In this document: positions 10,560 to 20,770 of the stretch, piece by piece
Position numbering within the stretch: position 1 is the stretch's first letter
How the letters are laid out: each line of letters begins with the position of its first letter
DNA from: Monosporascus cannonballus
Taxonomy: Eukaryota; Ascomycota; Sordariomycetes; Xylariales
NCBI GenBank assembly: GCA_004154925.1
Contig: QJNS01000106.1
Coordinates: 1-64,000 of the forward strand
Length of the DNA: 64,000 bases
Direction of reading: 5' to 3'
Notes under the pieces: generated by a model
Seen by the model: the letters and a program-made list of their open reading frames with translations, nothing else
Databases searched by the model: none
What the model was told of the DNA's origin: nothing
Program-made: the position numbers and the translations under genes

Positions 10560-12257
10560 TACGTTGGCTTCTGTTAGTTCAAGAGTTTGCGGTGGCACTT
10601 TCAGCGAACTGGTAGGATGGGTTGATATTTAACACCGCACTAATGGGCCACTTGCATGGACGCTTGGTCAAATTGAGATAATGAAGGATCACGACCACCG
10701 CAATGTGGTCATCTTTGAGCTCATATATTTGGTCCATGCTGCTCTGGACCGACTATTTCTAGTCGCCAAGGTCTTAAGCTATTGGCCCAGCTTCACAGAA
10801 TGTGTTGCTGTGGTCTTGGACCCTAGCGGCCGAAGCAAAGCTGGAGAATCCCTATATTGCTGCGATCTTCGGTGGGATAAGCGAATCTCGGTGCGCCACA
10901 AATTCTGACCAACCTTCGCTGTGTACCCAGCCCAGTCATCCTCAAACAACGCCCAACTGCTTTCGAGTCTATGATGACAATGAACGCGCATGTGCGTCTT
11001 TGCCCCTGCTACCATATGACGTTCTTCGGCATATGCTCAACGCGGCTACAGTTATAACAAATCCCGTAACAGGGCAACCCAAACAAAGGACGCTAGTCCC
11101 AAAGGATGTGAACTGAATCTATCATCACAGCGAGATCGCTTTATCTGGGGTAATGATTACGCCTCGGCCGACTCAATCCCTATTGCTGTCTTGGCGGCCC
11201 CTGCAAAACTCCAGAAGTTACATAATCTTACCCTCCGTTTCGATCCAACCAGTCTATAGCAATCCCCATGGGTTTTACATCTTATCGGAACGTCTTGGCG
11301 CCACCCTTAGCGAATTCGTAACCAAGTTAACAATATAGGAACTTCCATATTCAACTGACAGCTGTGGCAGGGCTGATATACGAATCAGCGTTTGGTATCC
11401 TATCTCAAGGTGCGTGGCAGGGCTGCGCCACGGCGTTTGCTTGGGGATCACTTAGACGCCTCGTTGTCGGGCCAAGCTTGGACGTGAAGGAACAAGAGGA
11501 GTCCGCAAGGGATGTGGAATTCCTCGCCTATACGACGGTAAAGCGCGGGGGATCTAAATCTGAATCTATAGCCGGAGTTCTCACCTAACCGAAATATCCC
11601 AACCCTTTTTCAAAGATCCCTGTATCGTTGTTGTGACTTCGCCCGGAGTCACCTCATTTCGTCGGCGTTCCCTCATCCGAAGCCCAACAAGAAAATTCTA
11701 TCCGCAATCAAAGCCAACTTTATAATATGAGTCGGTCCATACGATCCGCCCTTGCTATCGAAGCCCAGATCCGGGCCGAGCTGAAGCCCCGAGGGTATTA
11801 TGAATATTGGGATCTTGGGGTGGCAGGAATTCGTGGGGCGAGCTAATGAGATGCCAGGATACTCTTATCACGTGCGCTTGGAACACCAGGACCCCTGTGA
11901 CAATGTTACACAGTAGCTACAGAACTCGGGTTCGTTCGTGCGTTGTGGTGTCCTGGTGTACTTATTAGGGCACCCAGCCGAATGCGCTGCATCTCCGAGC
12001 CTCGCAATGTGATGTTCTCCCCACGCAACATTCGCTGTGGCTCGCCTTACCTGGTAACCCCGCAGCCTGGTAAACGTCCTGAGAAATCCGCCAATCGATT
12101 GCCGCAATTCTTTGGCGGACGATATGGGGAAGTCACCTCGAGTGAAGTATCTCCCTCTCCACCGCCGGTTCGGCCGGTGTGCGGATGGGGTCCCACTCAC
12201 CTAGACCCTAGGCCGGCGCCTGTCTACATCTTGCATCAACAAGGTAGGTAGATCTCC
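10560..12257. other. Gene-poor spacer with a possible relic
   Basis: It contains the MFS gene promoter side and broken, protein-like fragments at about 10980-11590 (listed separately). Nothing else is recognisable. A plus-strand frame at 11943-12251 and a minus-strand one at 11868-12200 overlap each other and lack family features. Confidence 0.45.
10980..11590 (+). pseudogene. Possible degraded F-box/leucine-rich gene remnant
   Basis: Three short pieces in different frames look like parts of a fungal F-box/LRR-type protein. They are LLPYDVLRHMLNAA near 11010 (F-box-like start), APAKLQKLHNLTLRFDPTSL near 11200 (leucine-rich-like) and WGSLRRLVVGPS near 11440. Stop codons and frame changes separate them and no clean set of introns joins them. 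The reading is by eye and weak; it may be chance. Confidence 0.2.
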
Positions 12258-13115
12258 TCAGAAAGCGCAGCCGGCCCGACCATAGCCCAGCCCCATGTGG
12301 TCGTAGAGGTTGTGGCTTATCTTCTCCCGTGAGGAGGCGATTTCGGGCGACACATTGTGGCGCCGCCACGCGTCCGGGTCGTCGCGGTCGTCGTCGGAGC
12401 TACACTCCGACACGCCGTTGCTGTCCCGGCGGACGAGCTTCAGCGGCTCGAAATCCGCGTAGCCGAACGCCGCTGCCTGCGGCTCCGCACGGTGCACGCG
12501 GGGGTCGACGCCGTTGATGACGATGTCTCGCCGAATCGCCGGCGCACTGCTCATCGGCGGCATCCTCATGGGCCGCTCCCGCACGACCGGCGGCGGCGAC
12601 GGGCGCTGCGGGTGGGCGCGGTACCTCGCCAGCTGTGGCTGCGGCACGGGCTGCCGGCGCTCGGCCCCGTGATACGACGGCTTCGGGGGCGTGGGGGCGG
12701 CGCCAAAGGAGCCACTCCCGCCGGGCTGCTGTTGTTGTTGTTGTTGTTGTTGTTGTGGGCGCGAGTGGTAGGGCGTGTTCGGCCGCTGCTGCTGCTGCTG
12801 CTGGCGGGGGTCGGCGGCGACGGGCTTCCGACGCTGGACCGCGTAGTTCTGCGGCGGCCTCGTGGCCGCCGCCGCAGGCGCCGGCATTTGGTGGAAGTCG
12901 CTCCCGGGAAGCCCATAGAGCGCTCCCCCGAGTGCGGGTTCCAGGTACGAGTCCCGGTTCCCGGCCCGCTGGGCCGCCTCCGTCGCCTGGACTTGCACCC
13001 GCTTCTGCTCGTAGTGGTCGACCCGCCGCTGCTGATGTGGTCCGGGAGGAAGAAGAAAACCCTGGAGGTTCTGTGGTTGGGGTTGATCGTAGTCGCTGGA
13101 ATCGCCGCAACACAT
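12258..13115 (-). CDS. Polyglutamine, low-complexity hypothetical protein
   Basis: One exon of 285 residues starts at the ATG at 13115. The N-terminus MCCGDSSDYD has two cysteines right after Met, a pattern that can be palmitoylated (inference). Residues 110-140 contain two glutamine tracts coded by CAG and CAA runs. The remainder is Pro/Arg/Gln/Ala-rich and probably disordered. The last 60 residues (DDDRDDPDAWRRHN..., then SHNLYDHMGLGYGRAGCAF) are less repetitive and may be the conserved part. A GC-rich antisense frame covers most of the gene but lacks any domain. Function unknown. The minus strand is preferred because of the clean ATG-to-stop frame and the ordered C-terminal segment. Confidence 0.6.
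   Translation of the reverse strand: MCCGDSSDYDQPQPQNLQGFLLPPGPHQQRRVDHYEQKRVQVQATEAAQRAGNRDSYLEPALGGALYGLPGSDFHQMPAPAAAATRPPQNYAVQRRKPVAADPRQQQQQQRPNTPYHSRPQQQQQQQQQQPGGSGSFGAAPTPPKPSYHGAERRQPVPQPQLARYRAHPQRPSPPPVVRERPMRMPPMSSAPAIRRDIVINGVDPRVHRAEPQAAAFGYADFEPLKLVRRDSNGVSECSSDDDRDDPDAWRRHNVSPEIASSREKISHNLYDHMGLGYGRAGCAF
12727..12757 (-). repeat. CAA trinucleotide repeat coding polyglutamine
   Basis: About nine tandem GTT units on the plus strand read as CAA glutamine codons of the 12258-13115 gene. A second CAG-type run lies near 12785-12803. Such tracts vary in length between strains. Confidence 0.85.
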
Positions 13116-14879
13116 CTTGTCTCTTTTTTGTGGGGGCTTTTCTGTATGTTCGTGATTGGATGCCGGATATTATCGAAAGCTATTAGATGGTACGAAACGA
13201 AGATAAATACGTATATAGTGTGAAAGTAGAATGTTTAGCTGTCGCTGACAGCAAGTGAGGTGTGTGGACTATGAGTAAATAGGTAAGGACGAAAAAGAAT
13301 ACTAATGATATCAATACAACTACTCCAGCAGCTTCTTAATGATGATGGAACACCTGTTGGCCAATATTGAATCAGATATGGAAGTGAACCTGTAAACGCT
13401 GTCCAAGTCCCTCTCTTTCTCCTGTCATCGCCAAGAAAAGGGCCTCCATATAACTTATAAAACTCGGCTTGTCCCCGTTCTTCTTTGACCGCTGCACAAA
13501 GAGCGACGCGGGCGTTGGTGTTCGTTCGGTTCGCCCTTTATAGTTTAACAATAGATAATGTCGTTTGTTGCTTTGACAAAGAACCTGTTCTTGGTGACTC
13601 TTTTGACGGGGCTTTGGGGCGCAGAACCCGTGACTAACGGCGGTGATTATACTTGTTTAATTGTTGAATTGGGTGGTCTGGAGTGGGTATTGTTAGGATT
13701 ATCAATGAGTCTTGAAAGAGGCATTCGTCAAGATGGCAGTCTGTGTGATGGTAGCGAAGATGTTGCAATAGGGTTACCATCTCTCAGGTCGCAGTCTCGT
13801 ATAACCATGGTCGTTAAACATTGTGTTGTCTCTGCTTCGATAAATATAGAATTGATGCAATGCATCTCTCATATATAGAACATCTGCAGTGCAGGGAAGT
13901 CTATACCAGTCAACTCGAGCATGAACCACCCGTCTTATCGGATGATTCAGCCTTAGATGAGAAAACAGTTAAAGGAATCCATCCCAGTATGACATCTCTT
14001 ACATACTCGCTTTGAGTGTCATTAGATGATCACAAGTCACAGTTGCATTTGCCGCTAACGAGCTCATGACAGACTTTCTTGAACAGATTCACCAAAACAG
14101 TTCACACTATCACCTATCCCGGCCTAAGAGTCTTACGTAAAAGGATGTCAACAGTAACTCATAAGTAGTCAGTGGTCAAGATGCCGTTTTTCACCCATTA
14201 ACATACCCTAATGTACCGGGATAATCTACTCGCTAAAAGGCACCCTATCGCTAGAGAACTTTCGATCAAACCAGCCTGCCTCTCAGAATATGACAAGTTT
14301 TTGGGGTATAAAGGCCGTATATTATCAATATATTGCCACTCTATCTCGTCAGCGTACCCCGGAAACGTAGTGGATGCGTCGTATATTTCGCCTCCTATGT
14401 TCGCACTGGGCTCTGAAGGGGAACCGACGGGCAAGAGAAGGGCAAGGGGAGCCCGCCCGTTACAAGAAACAATAGGATATCAACTTCTTAGAGCGCTATA
14501 TAGCTTCTCCTCTGTTTTATCTCTCGCAACACAAATCTAGACTTACACTATAAGACGTCACATGGCGGCAGTGGGGTGAGCCTTTCTGCTACAGTATGGT
14601 ATCTTATTGAGCCAACATGAGGGTGCAAGAGAAAACCAAACTCAGAATAACTCTGGAACAAAGAAAAAAAACCATTGTGGACTCGTCTAAGGAACGTGCC
14701 TTTGTGAGTCGAAGGTTAGAAAGCCTTTGTGGCTATTGTTCATTCATAACTCACCAGTCACTCCGTCTTTGTCTGGATGATGATATCTTGCCAGCTAAAT
14801 CCCTGGTCCGCGCTTACAGAATAGCTTTGGACGAGGCACAGGAGACTACCTACCAAAACGGAGAAAAGTCGAGGTCAAG
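13116..14879. other. Gene-free divergent spacer
   Basis: The region lies between the polyglutamine gene (-) and the 14880 gene (+). A 91-codon ATG frame at 14617-14892 overlaps the start of the downstream gene in another frame; it may be an upstream reading frame in the leader or chance. Frames at 13558-13878 and 14211-14540 lack motifs. Nothing else is seen. Confidence 0.45.
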
Positions 14880-15935
14880 ATGCGACCCTTAGGTAATACC
14901 ATCAAGAAATGGCTGGGCCGTGAGAAGAAAAACAGCGCCGCCGGCGCAGCAGAAAACCACCAGGAGGGTTCGGGCGTCGAGGAAGACAGCACGACCGACA
15001 GGAGGAGGACCGATGGCGGCGAGGTAGAAGCAGAAGCGGAGCGCGCCTACCTGCGGAACGAGGTCACGGTCGCGGGTCGCGGCTTCGTACCACAGGCCAG
15101 AGGCACGGAGGCGACGCTGGCATGGCTGAAGCGGCGCACACCGGACGCGCTGTCGCGGCTGCTGATCGAGCGGGACCAGGCGGAGCGGCAGAACCGGCGC
15201 GGGCCGAAGACGAGGGGCACACGGCAGGTCAAGCAGATCCTGCTGCGGCCCTGCCGCACCACCGTCGAGCAGCTGCACCAGGTTCGCGACCAGGCCGAGG
15301 CCGCCGTCCGGTACGGCGGCGACGTGCCGGGCGCCGTAGCCTACAGCCTCGGCAGGTCCTTCCAGAACCGGGCCGTCCGAGGAAGTCCCAGGCTCCCCTC
15401 GCTGCAGCTCCACGACTTCGGCACTATGGTCGGCGAGCAGCTCGAGCTCGTGAGCAGGATCACAGGGGGCGCCCTTAGTTCCGTGAGTGATCCGCGGACC
15501 TGGTTCGACACCCGGTCACCCAAGCCGAGTGGTAGCCCTTCCCCGTCCCCTGAACCCGTTGGCGAGGCGAGCGCGGGGGGTGAGGCCAGTACCGAGGGCA
15601 GCGGGCCGGGGGCTTCCGGGCCCGGCTTCCGGTACTCCGACAACGCGAGTAGGTACGAGCTAGAGCGAGACAAGCGGGCTGAGTCCCTTTCGCTAGTCAC
15701 GGACGTAGCGGTGGAACACGATGAGGATCCGTATGACAACTCACCAGAGACGCCTCAAGCTCGTACGGCGGAGGAGGAATGGGAGGCCCGTGAAGCGACG
15801 TTCGTGCCCATCGCCCAGGTCCCGACCGCTGGCGTCCGGAAGGTCCACATTAAGCGCCGGGGCCGAGGCGAGTGGCGGCCAATGCCAAAGCTCAGCGAGG
15901 TAAGTACTCCCAAGGACACTGGCGCCGATGAGTAG
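14880..15935 (+). CDS. Conserved-looking hypothetical protein, GC-rich
   Basis: An ATG frame of 351 residues. The basic N-terminus is followed by a charged linker. Residues 55-205 form a helical, folded-looking region (WLKRRTPDALSRLL, then RPCRTTVEQLHQVRDQAE). A Ser/Pro/Gly-rich acidic linker follows, then a C-terminal segment with VRKVHIKRRGRGEWRP. The codons are strongly GC-ended, as in other genes of the window. A good donor, GAG|GTAAGT, lies at 15901, so the real protein may end two or three residues after LSE through an intron instead of at 15935. No signal peptide or membrane segment. I do not recognise the family and give no function. Confidence 0.6.
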   Translation: MRPLGNTIKKWLGREKKNSAAGAAENHQEGSGVEEDSTTDRRRTDGGEVEAEAERAYLRNEVTVAGRGFVPQARGTEATLAWLKRRTPDALSRLLIERDQAERQNRRGPKTRGTRQVKQILLRPCRTTVEQLHQVRDQAEAAVRYGGDVPGAVAYSLGRSFQNRAVRGSPRLPSLQLHDFGTMVGEQLELVSRITGGALSSVSDPRTWFDTRSPKPSGSPSPSPEPVGEASAGGEASTEGSGPGASGPGFRYSDNASRYELERDKRAESLSLVTDVAVEHDEDPYDNSPETPQARTAEEEWEAREATFVPIAQVPTAGVRKVHIKRRGRGEWRPMPKLSEVSTPKDTGADE

Positions 15936-16186
15936 CTGTGGACGATCCCGCCACAATCACCTTTGAGCAAGGGAGGTAATCAGTAGAGTTCGATTGTTTC
16001 AGAGTCTTTGAGACATATACACAAAATGGACAAAGACGGATTAATATTTCACTCATAGCACGTGAGACATTGTGACTTGGAAAACATTGGCATTGACTAT
16101 GACCAGCCTATGTCGGAGTTGCGAAGACTCGTAACTGACTGACCAAGTTCCTCTTCGTAGCCAGCCACCCCCTCCCGGGTCCCCAC

Positions 16187-16819
16187 TCACGGGAGGGCGA
16201 TGCACTCAATCTCCACATCGACATTCTTGGGCAGCGTCTTGACGGCCACGCAGGACCGGGCGGGCTTGTGGGTGAACCACTTCTCGTACTCCTTGTTCAT
16301 GTCGGCGAAGGACGACATGTCGGCCAGGAAGATGTTCACCTTGACGACCCTCTCGATGGAGGAGCCGGCGGCGGTCAGGACGGCCTTCAGGTTCGAGATG
16401 CAGGCGGCCGTCTTCTCGCCGATGGTGCCCTCGACGAGGTTTCCCTGGGAATCAGAAGGGATCTGGCCAGAGCAGTAGATGGCCGTCGGCGTCTTGATGG
16501 CGTGGGACTGTTGCTTGTCAGGCCTGAGATCTGGTATACGGTACCTACTTTAAGCATGGGGGAGAGTAAAGTAGTTCCATTGGGGTCTCATACGTAAGGT
16601 CCAGCAGCTTTACACGGTTAGTCGGCGTCCAAATCTGAATTGGTATAACCTACGAGGAGCTGCGTCCTTGCTGAAGACAGGTGTAATGTCGGCCATCTTG
16701 CGGGTGCTTATCAGGGTAGCTGCTGCGGGGCAGAGAAATGGGGGGGCTCTATAGACGGGACGATGAATGGAGATGAAATTGGCTGCACGTAGGTTAAGTC
16801 TTCGAAGAGCTATGGGCAT
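16187..16819 (-). CDS. MMF1: RidA/Mmf1 family enamine/imine deaminase
   Basis: Three exons are inferred: 16819-16654, 16607-16594 (only 14 nt) and 16507-16187, giving 166 residues. The C-terminal 120 residues carry the YjgF/RidA fold: PAGPYSHAIK, YCSGQIPSDSQG, a central EKTAACISNLKAVL helix, VKVNIFLADM, and the KPARSCVAVKTLPKNVDVEIE signature with the key Arg. RidA proteins hydrolyse reactive enamines and imines, notably 2-aminoacrylate from serine or threonine dehydratases. The first 41 residues are Arg-rich, lack acidic residues and look like a mitochondrial presequence, as in yeast Mmf1. A second ATG at residue 42 would give a cytosolic form like Hmf1. Splicing in the microexon restores PAGPYS, so it is very likely real. 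Confidence 0.9.
16594..16607 (-). other. 14-nt microexon of the RidA gene
   Basis: The exon supplies the codons for P-A-G-P-Y together with one base from exon 1. It is flanked by GTAGGT...AAG (46 nt) and GTATGA...CAG (86 nt) introns. Without it the RidA start motif cannot be read in frame. Confidence 0.8.
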
Positions 16820-17874
16820 ACTTGGTCATATAAATATTGGAAACGGGTAGTTATTAATTACAAACCATCCATCCAGTGAGGGACAGTTGGAGTTACGTCT
16901 TTACTATGTACTCAAGGAGAGGGCCTCCGTTCCTGCTCCGAAAGCCCCCCGCTCCGACAGAACGCGGACCCGCTATAGCACCAGTTGCAGGGTATTGCCT
17001 TACATCCAGCTGTGGAAAGAGCCGCAAAAATTCAAATTGCAAAGCATTCGGACTAAAACCCGGCGATTGGCTAACCGATCCACAGTAAGTATTAGATTAA
17101 TTGATCTTTTACGGTCGCACCCATATCCTCATAGATGCATTAGTTAGTTAGGGGTAGCCGAGGTAGTCCATGTCCAAAATGCATCGGGACAGCCTTACGG
17201 CCCTTATCCTTATCGATACCTCCCTCCTACTTATCATCGTACCCATATGCATAATCCTGTTCAACAGGTGGTCCTCTAATAACCTTCACCCTTTGGGCAC
17301 TGCACTAGGCTAGGAAGAAACTTAGCGTCTCAAGTTGCTTCAGGGGTTTACGTTTCTGCCAAGTGGCATGTTGGATGAAAGGGGGGCCTGCTTGAGCTCC
17401 AATTCTAGTTCTTTTTCGAAGGCCCAGACTTCTTGTGCCAACTGTCCACCCTCCCCCCGACAACCAAATTTTGGTTGAAGACGTTCCAACTCTTTTTTTC
17501 AACGACGTCCATGACACCTGTCGCTTGGTGTCTGATTTCTTCATCAAGATTTATTTATTTTATTGTGAGTATGGAAAGAGGCACTTTATGCATTAGCCTC
17601 TATTTGCCCTACCAGCATATGCTCCCTATACGCAGTCGTCCAAGGCTTGTTGCTCCAGCTCTACGGAGTACTTAGGAGATCTCTCTCTCACATACGTGTG
17701 CATGTAGCTAGATTTGCATCGGTTCAGATAATGCAGTCTTGATCGTCCCTCAACGTTACTCCGAGTCCTTTAACGTAATATTTCTTTTACCACTGACAGG
17801 CAGCTAACGTCTCATAGTTTCTCATCTTATAGTCTTCGATTCTTCTTCTATCCTGGCCTTCGTTTCCTACCGTC
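16820..17874. other. Divergent promoter spacer
   Basis: About 1 kb lies between the RidA gene (-) and the Pmt4 gene (+). Pyrimidine-rich stretches occur near 17500-17560 and before 17875, common in fungal promoters and leaders. No gene seen. Confidence 0.5.
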
Positions 17875-20311
17875 ATGTCTTCTGATCCGCAAGGGACTCT
17901 GCGGCAGCGGAATGTCCCTGCCTCTTCGAAAAAGAAGAATGGCGCCCCAGTCGATGTTGCCATCGAGCAGGTCGCAAAGGTAAAAGACCGAGTGAAAGGT
18001 CCGGGCTCCGAATGGGAATATAGGATTGCCTTCACCATAATTACCATATTAGCCTTCGTTTCGAGATTTTGGGGAATTACCCACCCTAACGAGGTGGTCT
18101 TCGACGAAGTCCACTTTGGTAAAGTAAGTTGGGCGTCCTATAGCCGTAGAGATAAAGCAGGAGAGACTTACGGATCACCTCAATAGTTCGCTTCCTACTA
18201 CCTCGAAAAGACCTACTTCTTCGATGTCCACCCGCCCCTGGGAAAGCTCCTTTTCGCCCTGATGGGCTGGCTCGTCGGATACGACGGCCATTTTCACTTC
18301 GAGAACATTGGCGACTCCTACATCGCGAACAAGGTTCCCTACGTCGCTTTTCGTGCTATGCCCGCTCTGTTGGGTGCCCTGACCGTATCGGTTGTCTTCC
18401 TAATCATGTGGGAGTCCGCCTATAGTCTTCCGGCATGCATTGTCGCGGCCGGCCTGGTGCTCCTTGACAACGCCCATATTGGACAGACACGGTTGATTCT
18501 CCTCGATGCAACCCTGGTCTTCGCCATGGCCTGCAGCCTGTTGTGTTATGTCAAGTTCTACAAGTTGAGGCATGAACCATTCAGCCGTAAGTGGTGGAAA
18601 TGGCTGATTCTCACTGGTTTCGCTTTGTCCTGCGATATCTCCACCAAGTACGTCGGTTTATTCGCCTTCGTCACCATCGGTTCGGCCGTCGTTATCGATC
18701 TGTGGGATCTCTTGAACGTTAACCGTCCCGGCGGCGCATTGAGTCTACAGGAGTTCGGGTATCACTTCGCGGCTCGCGCCGTGGGATTAATCATTATCCC
18801 ATTCCTCTTTTACCTCTTCTGGTTCCAGGTCCACTTCTCCATCCTGACGCGATCCGGCCCTGGCGATGACTTCATGACGCCGCAATTCCAGGAAACCTTG
18901 TCCGACAACGTCATGCTCGCAAACTCCATTAACATCGACTACTATGATAGTATTACGATTCAGCACAAGGAGACGAAGGCGTATCTCCACAGCCACGACG
19001 CCAAGTACCCACTCCGGTATGATGATGGCCGAGTTTCTAGCCAGGGCCAGCAGGTAACTGGGTACCCCTATAACGACACGAACAATTACTGGCAGATCCT
19101 CCCCGCCAATAACGAAGAGATGATGGGTCGTCACGTCAAGAACCATGAGCTTGTCAGACTTCGTCACCTAGTCACAGATACGATCTTGTTGTCCCATGAC
19201 GTCGCTTCGCCCTATTATCCCACGAACCAGGAATTCACCACGGTCTCTGTGGCTGACGCTTTAGGCCCCCGTGTGAACGATACTCTCTTCGAAATCCGCA
19301 TTGAGCACGGAAAACAGAACCAGGAGTTCAAGAGTGTTTCCAGCCATTTCAAGCTTATTCACTACCCTAGCAAAGTGGCCATGTGGACTCACACCAAGCC
19401 GCTTCCTGACTGGGCGCACAAGCAGCAGGAGATCAACGGAAACAAGCAAATCGCTCCTAGCTCTAACGTATGGCTTGTTGAAGACGTTCCTTCGGTTCCT
19501 GCAGACTCGCCGCGCCGCGTTAAAGAGGAGCGGAAAGTCAAAACTATGCATTTCCTGAAAAAGTGGTTCGAGTTGCAACGCGCCATGTTCTGGCACAACA
19601 GCCAGCTGACTAGCAGTCATCCTTATGCCAGCCAGCCCTATCAGTGGCCGTTCCTGCTGAGGGGTGTGAGTTTCTGGACCCAAAATGAAACTCGGCAGCA
19701 AATCTACTTCCTGGGCAACCCCATTGGTTGGTGGATCGCAAGCAGTCTTCTGGCTGTCTACGCTGGTATCATCGGTGCCGATCAAGTCTCTCTTCGTCGT
19801 GGTGTTGACGCTCTAGACCACCGTGAGTGAATAGATGATCCCTGTTCTCCTTTACTCAACACTGACTTACGAACTAGGAACTCGATCGCGCCTCTACAAC
19901 TCGACAGGGTTTTTCTTCCTTGCGTGGGCTACCCACTACTTCCCATTCTTCCTTATGGGACGCCAGCTCTTCTTGCACCACTACCTTCCTGCACACCTTA
20001 CGTCCACTCTTGTCGTTGGTTCGTTGGTAGAGTTTGTCTTCAATACCGAACCATCGGCCGAGGAGCCTGGTTACTCTGAAGTCGCATCTGGTAAGAAGCA
20101 GAGGATGGGCCCTCGACGACATATTTCTGCCCGAGAGAGGTTCGCCGGCCAGAGTATGTTTCCGGCTTGGATTGCTTGCGCAGTCATTCTTGCTGTGGCC
20201 GTCGCTGGCTGGTACTTCTTCCTACCTCTTACGTACGGTTACCCTGGTCTCAGCGTGGACCAAGTAGTGAGGCGGAAGTGGCTCGGCTACGATCTCCACT
20301 TCGCCAAATAA
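17875..20311 (+). CDS. PMT4: Dolichyl-phosphate-mannose protein O-mannosyltransferase, Pmt4 type
   Basis: Three exons (17875-18123, 18187-19822, 19878-20311) give 772 residues; yeast Pmt4 has 762. The enzyme moves mannose from dolichol-phosphate-mannose to Ser/Thr of secretory proteins in the ER. The catalytic first lumenal loop has FDEVHFGK with the essential Asp-Glu pair, followed by YFFDVHPPLGK. A run of membrane segments follows, with NAHIGQTRLILLDATLVF and the KLRHEPFSRKWWKWL loop that points to the Pmt4 subfamily. A lumenal MIR region spans about residues 310-500 (HSHDAKYPLRYDDGRVSSQG, then HNDTNNYW-type repeats). C-terminal membrane segments include HHYLPAHL. Pmt4 normally acts as a homodimer on membrane-anchored substrates. 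The N-terminus is basic and cytosolic, without a cleavable signal. Confidence 0.96.
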
Positions 20312-20770
20312 TCTTCCGAGCACGAAAGGTTGGGACTAATTATGGAGGGGGGCTTGAGGGTGACTATGTAAGTGTACGATTATGAAGCATCTGGGAACGC
20401 CATTAAAGAGCGACGGATTCATGCAAAACCGAGGTATAAAAGTCATGTCAGCACTAGGCCTCTTACTAAGTCAGCTCTTGCTTAGTCGTTTCCGGTTTCA
20501 GGGGAGCTGGTTGGGCCTAGGCAATTCCCACAGCATAGACTCAATCGGATAAAAGTCCATACTCATAGGCTCATCAATTATGAAAAGGGGCGTGTGTCAG
20601 TGAAGCTCGTGACTCTCATGAGCCATCACATCAATAGCCAGTCCGGTGTCACAGCAAACAAGAACACAACTGCCTCAGAATCCCAAACCTTTCCTGAGAT
20701 CCATAATCGCACATACACCATGCTCCTCAAATTTCATTAATCTTAAAACACTCCGCTTCCTGCTTGCTCC
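20312..20770. other. Convergent 3' spacer
   Basis: 459 bases lie between the ends of the Pmt4 and prenylcysteine oxidase genes. It is presumably 3' UTRs. Nothing distinctive is seen. Confidence 0.5.

Noticed and set aside
14617..14892. 91-codon ATG frame before the 14880 gene
   Set aside because: No motif, overlaps the next start; more likely leader sequence than a protein gene.
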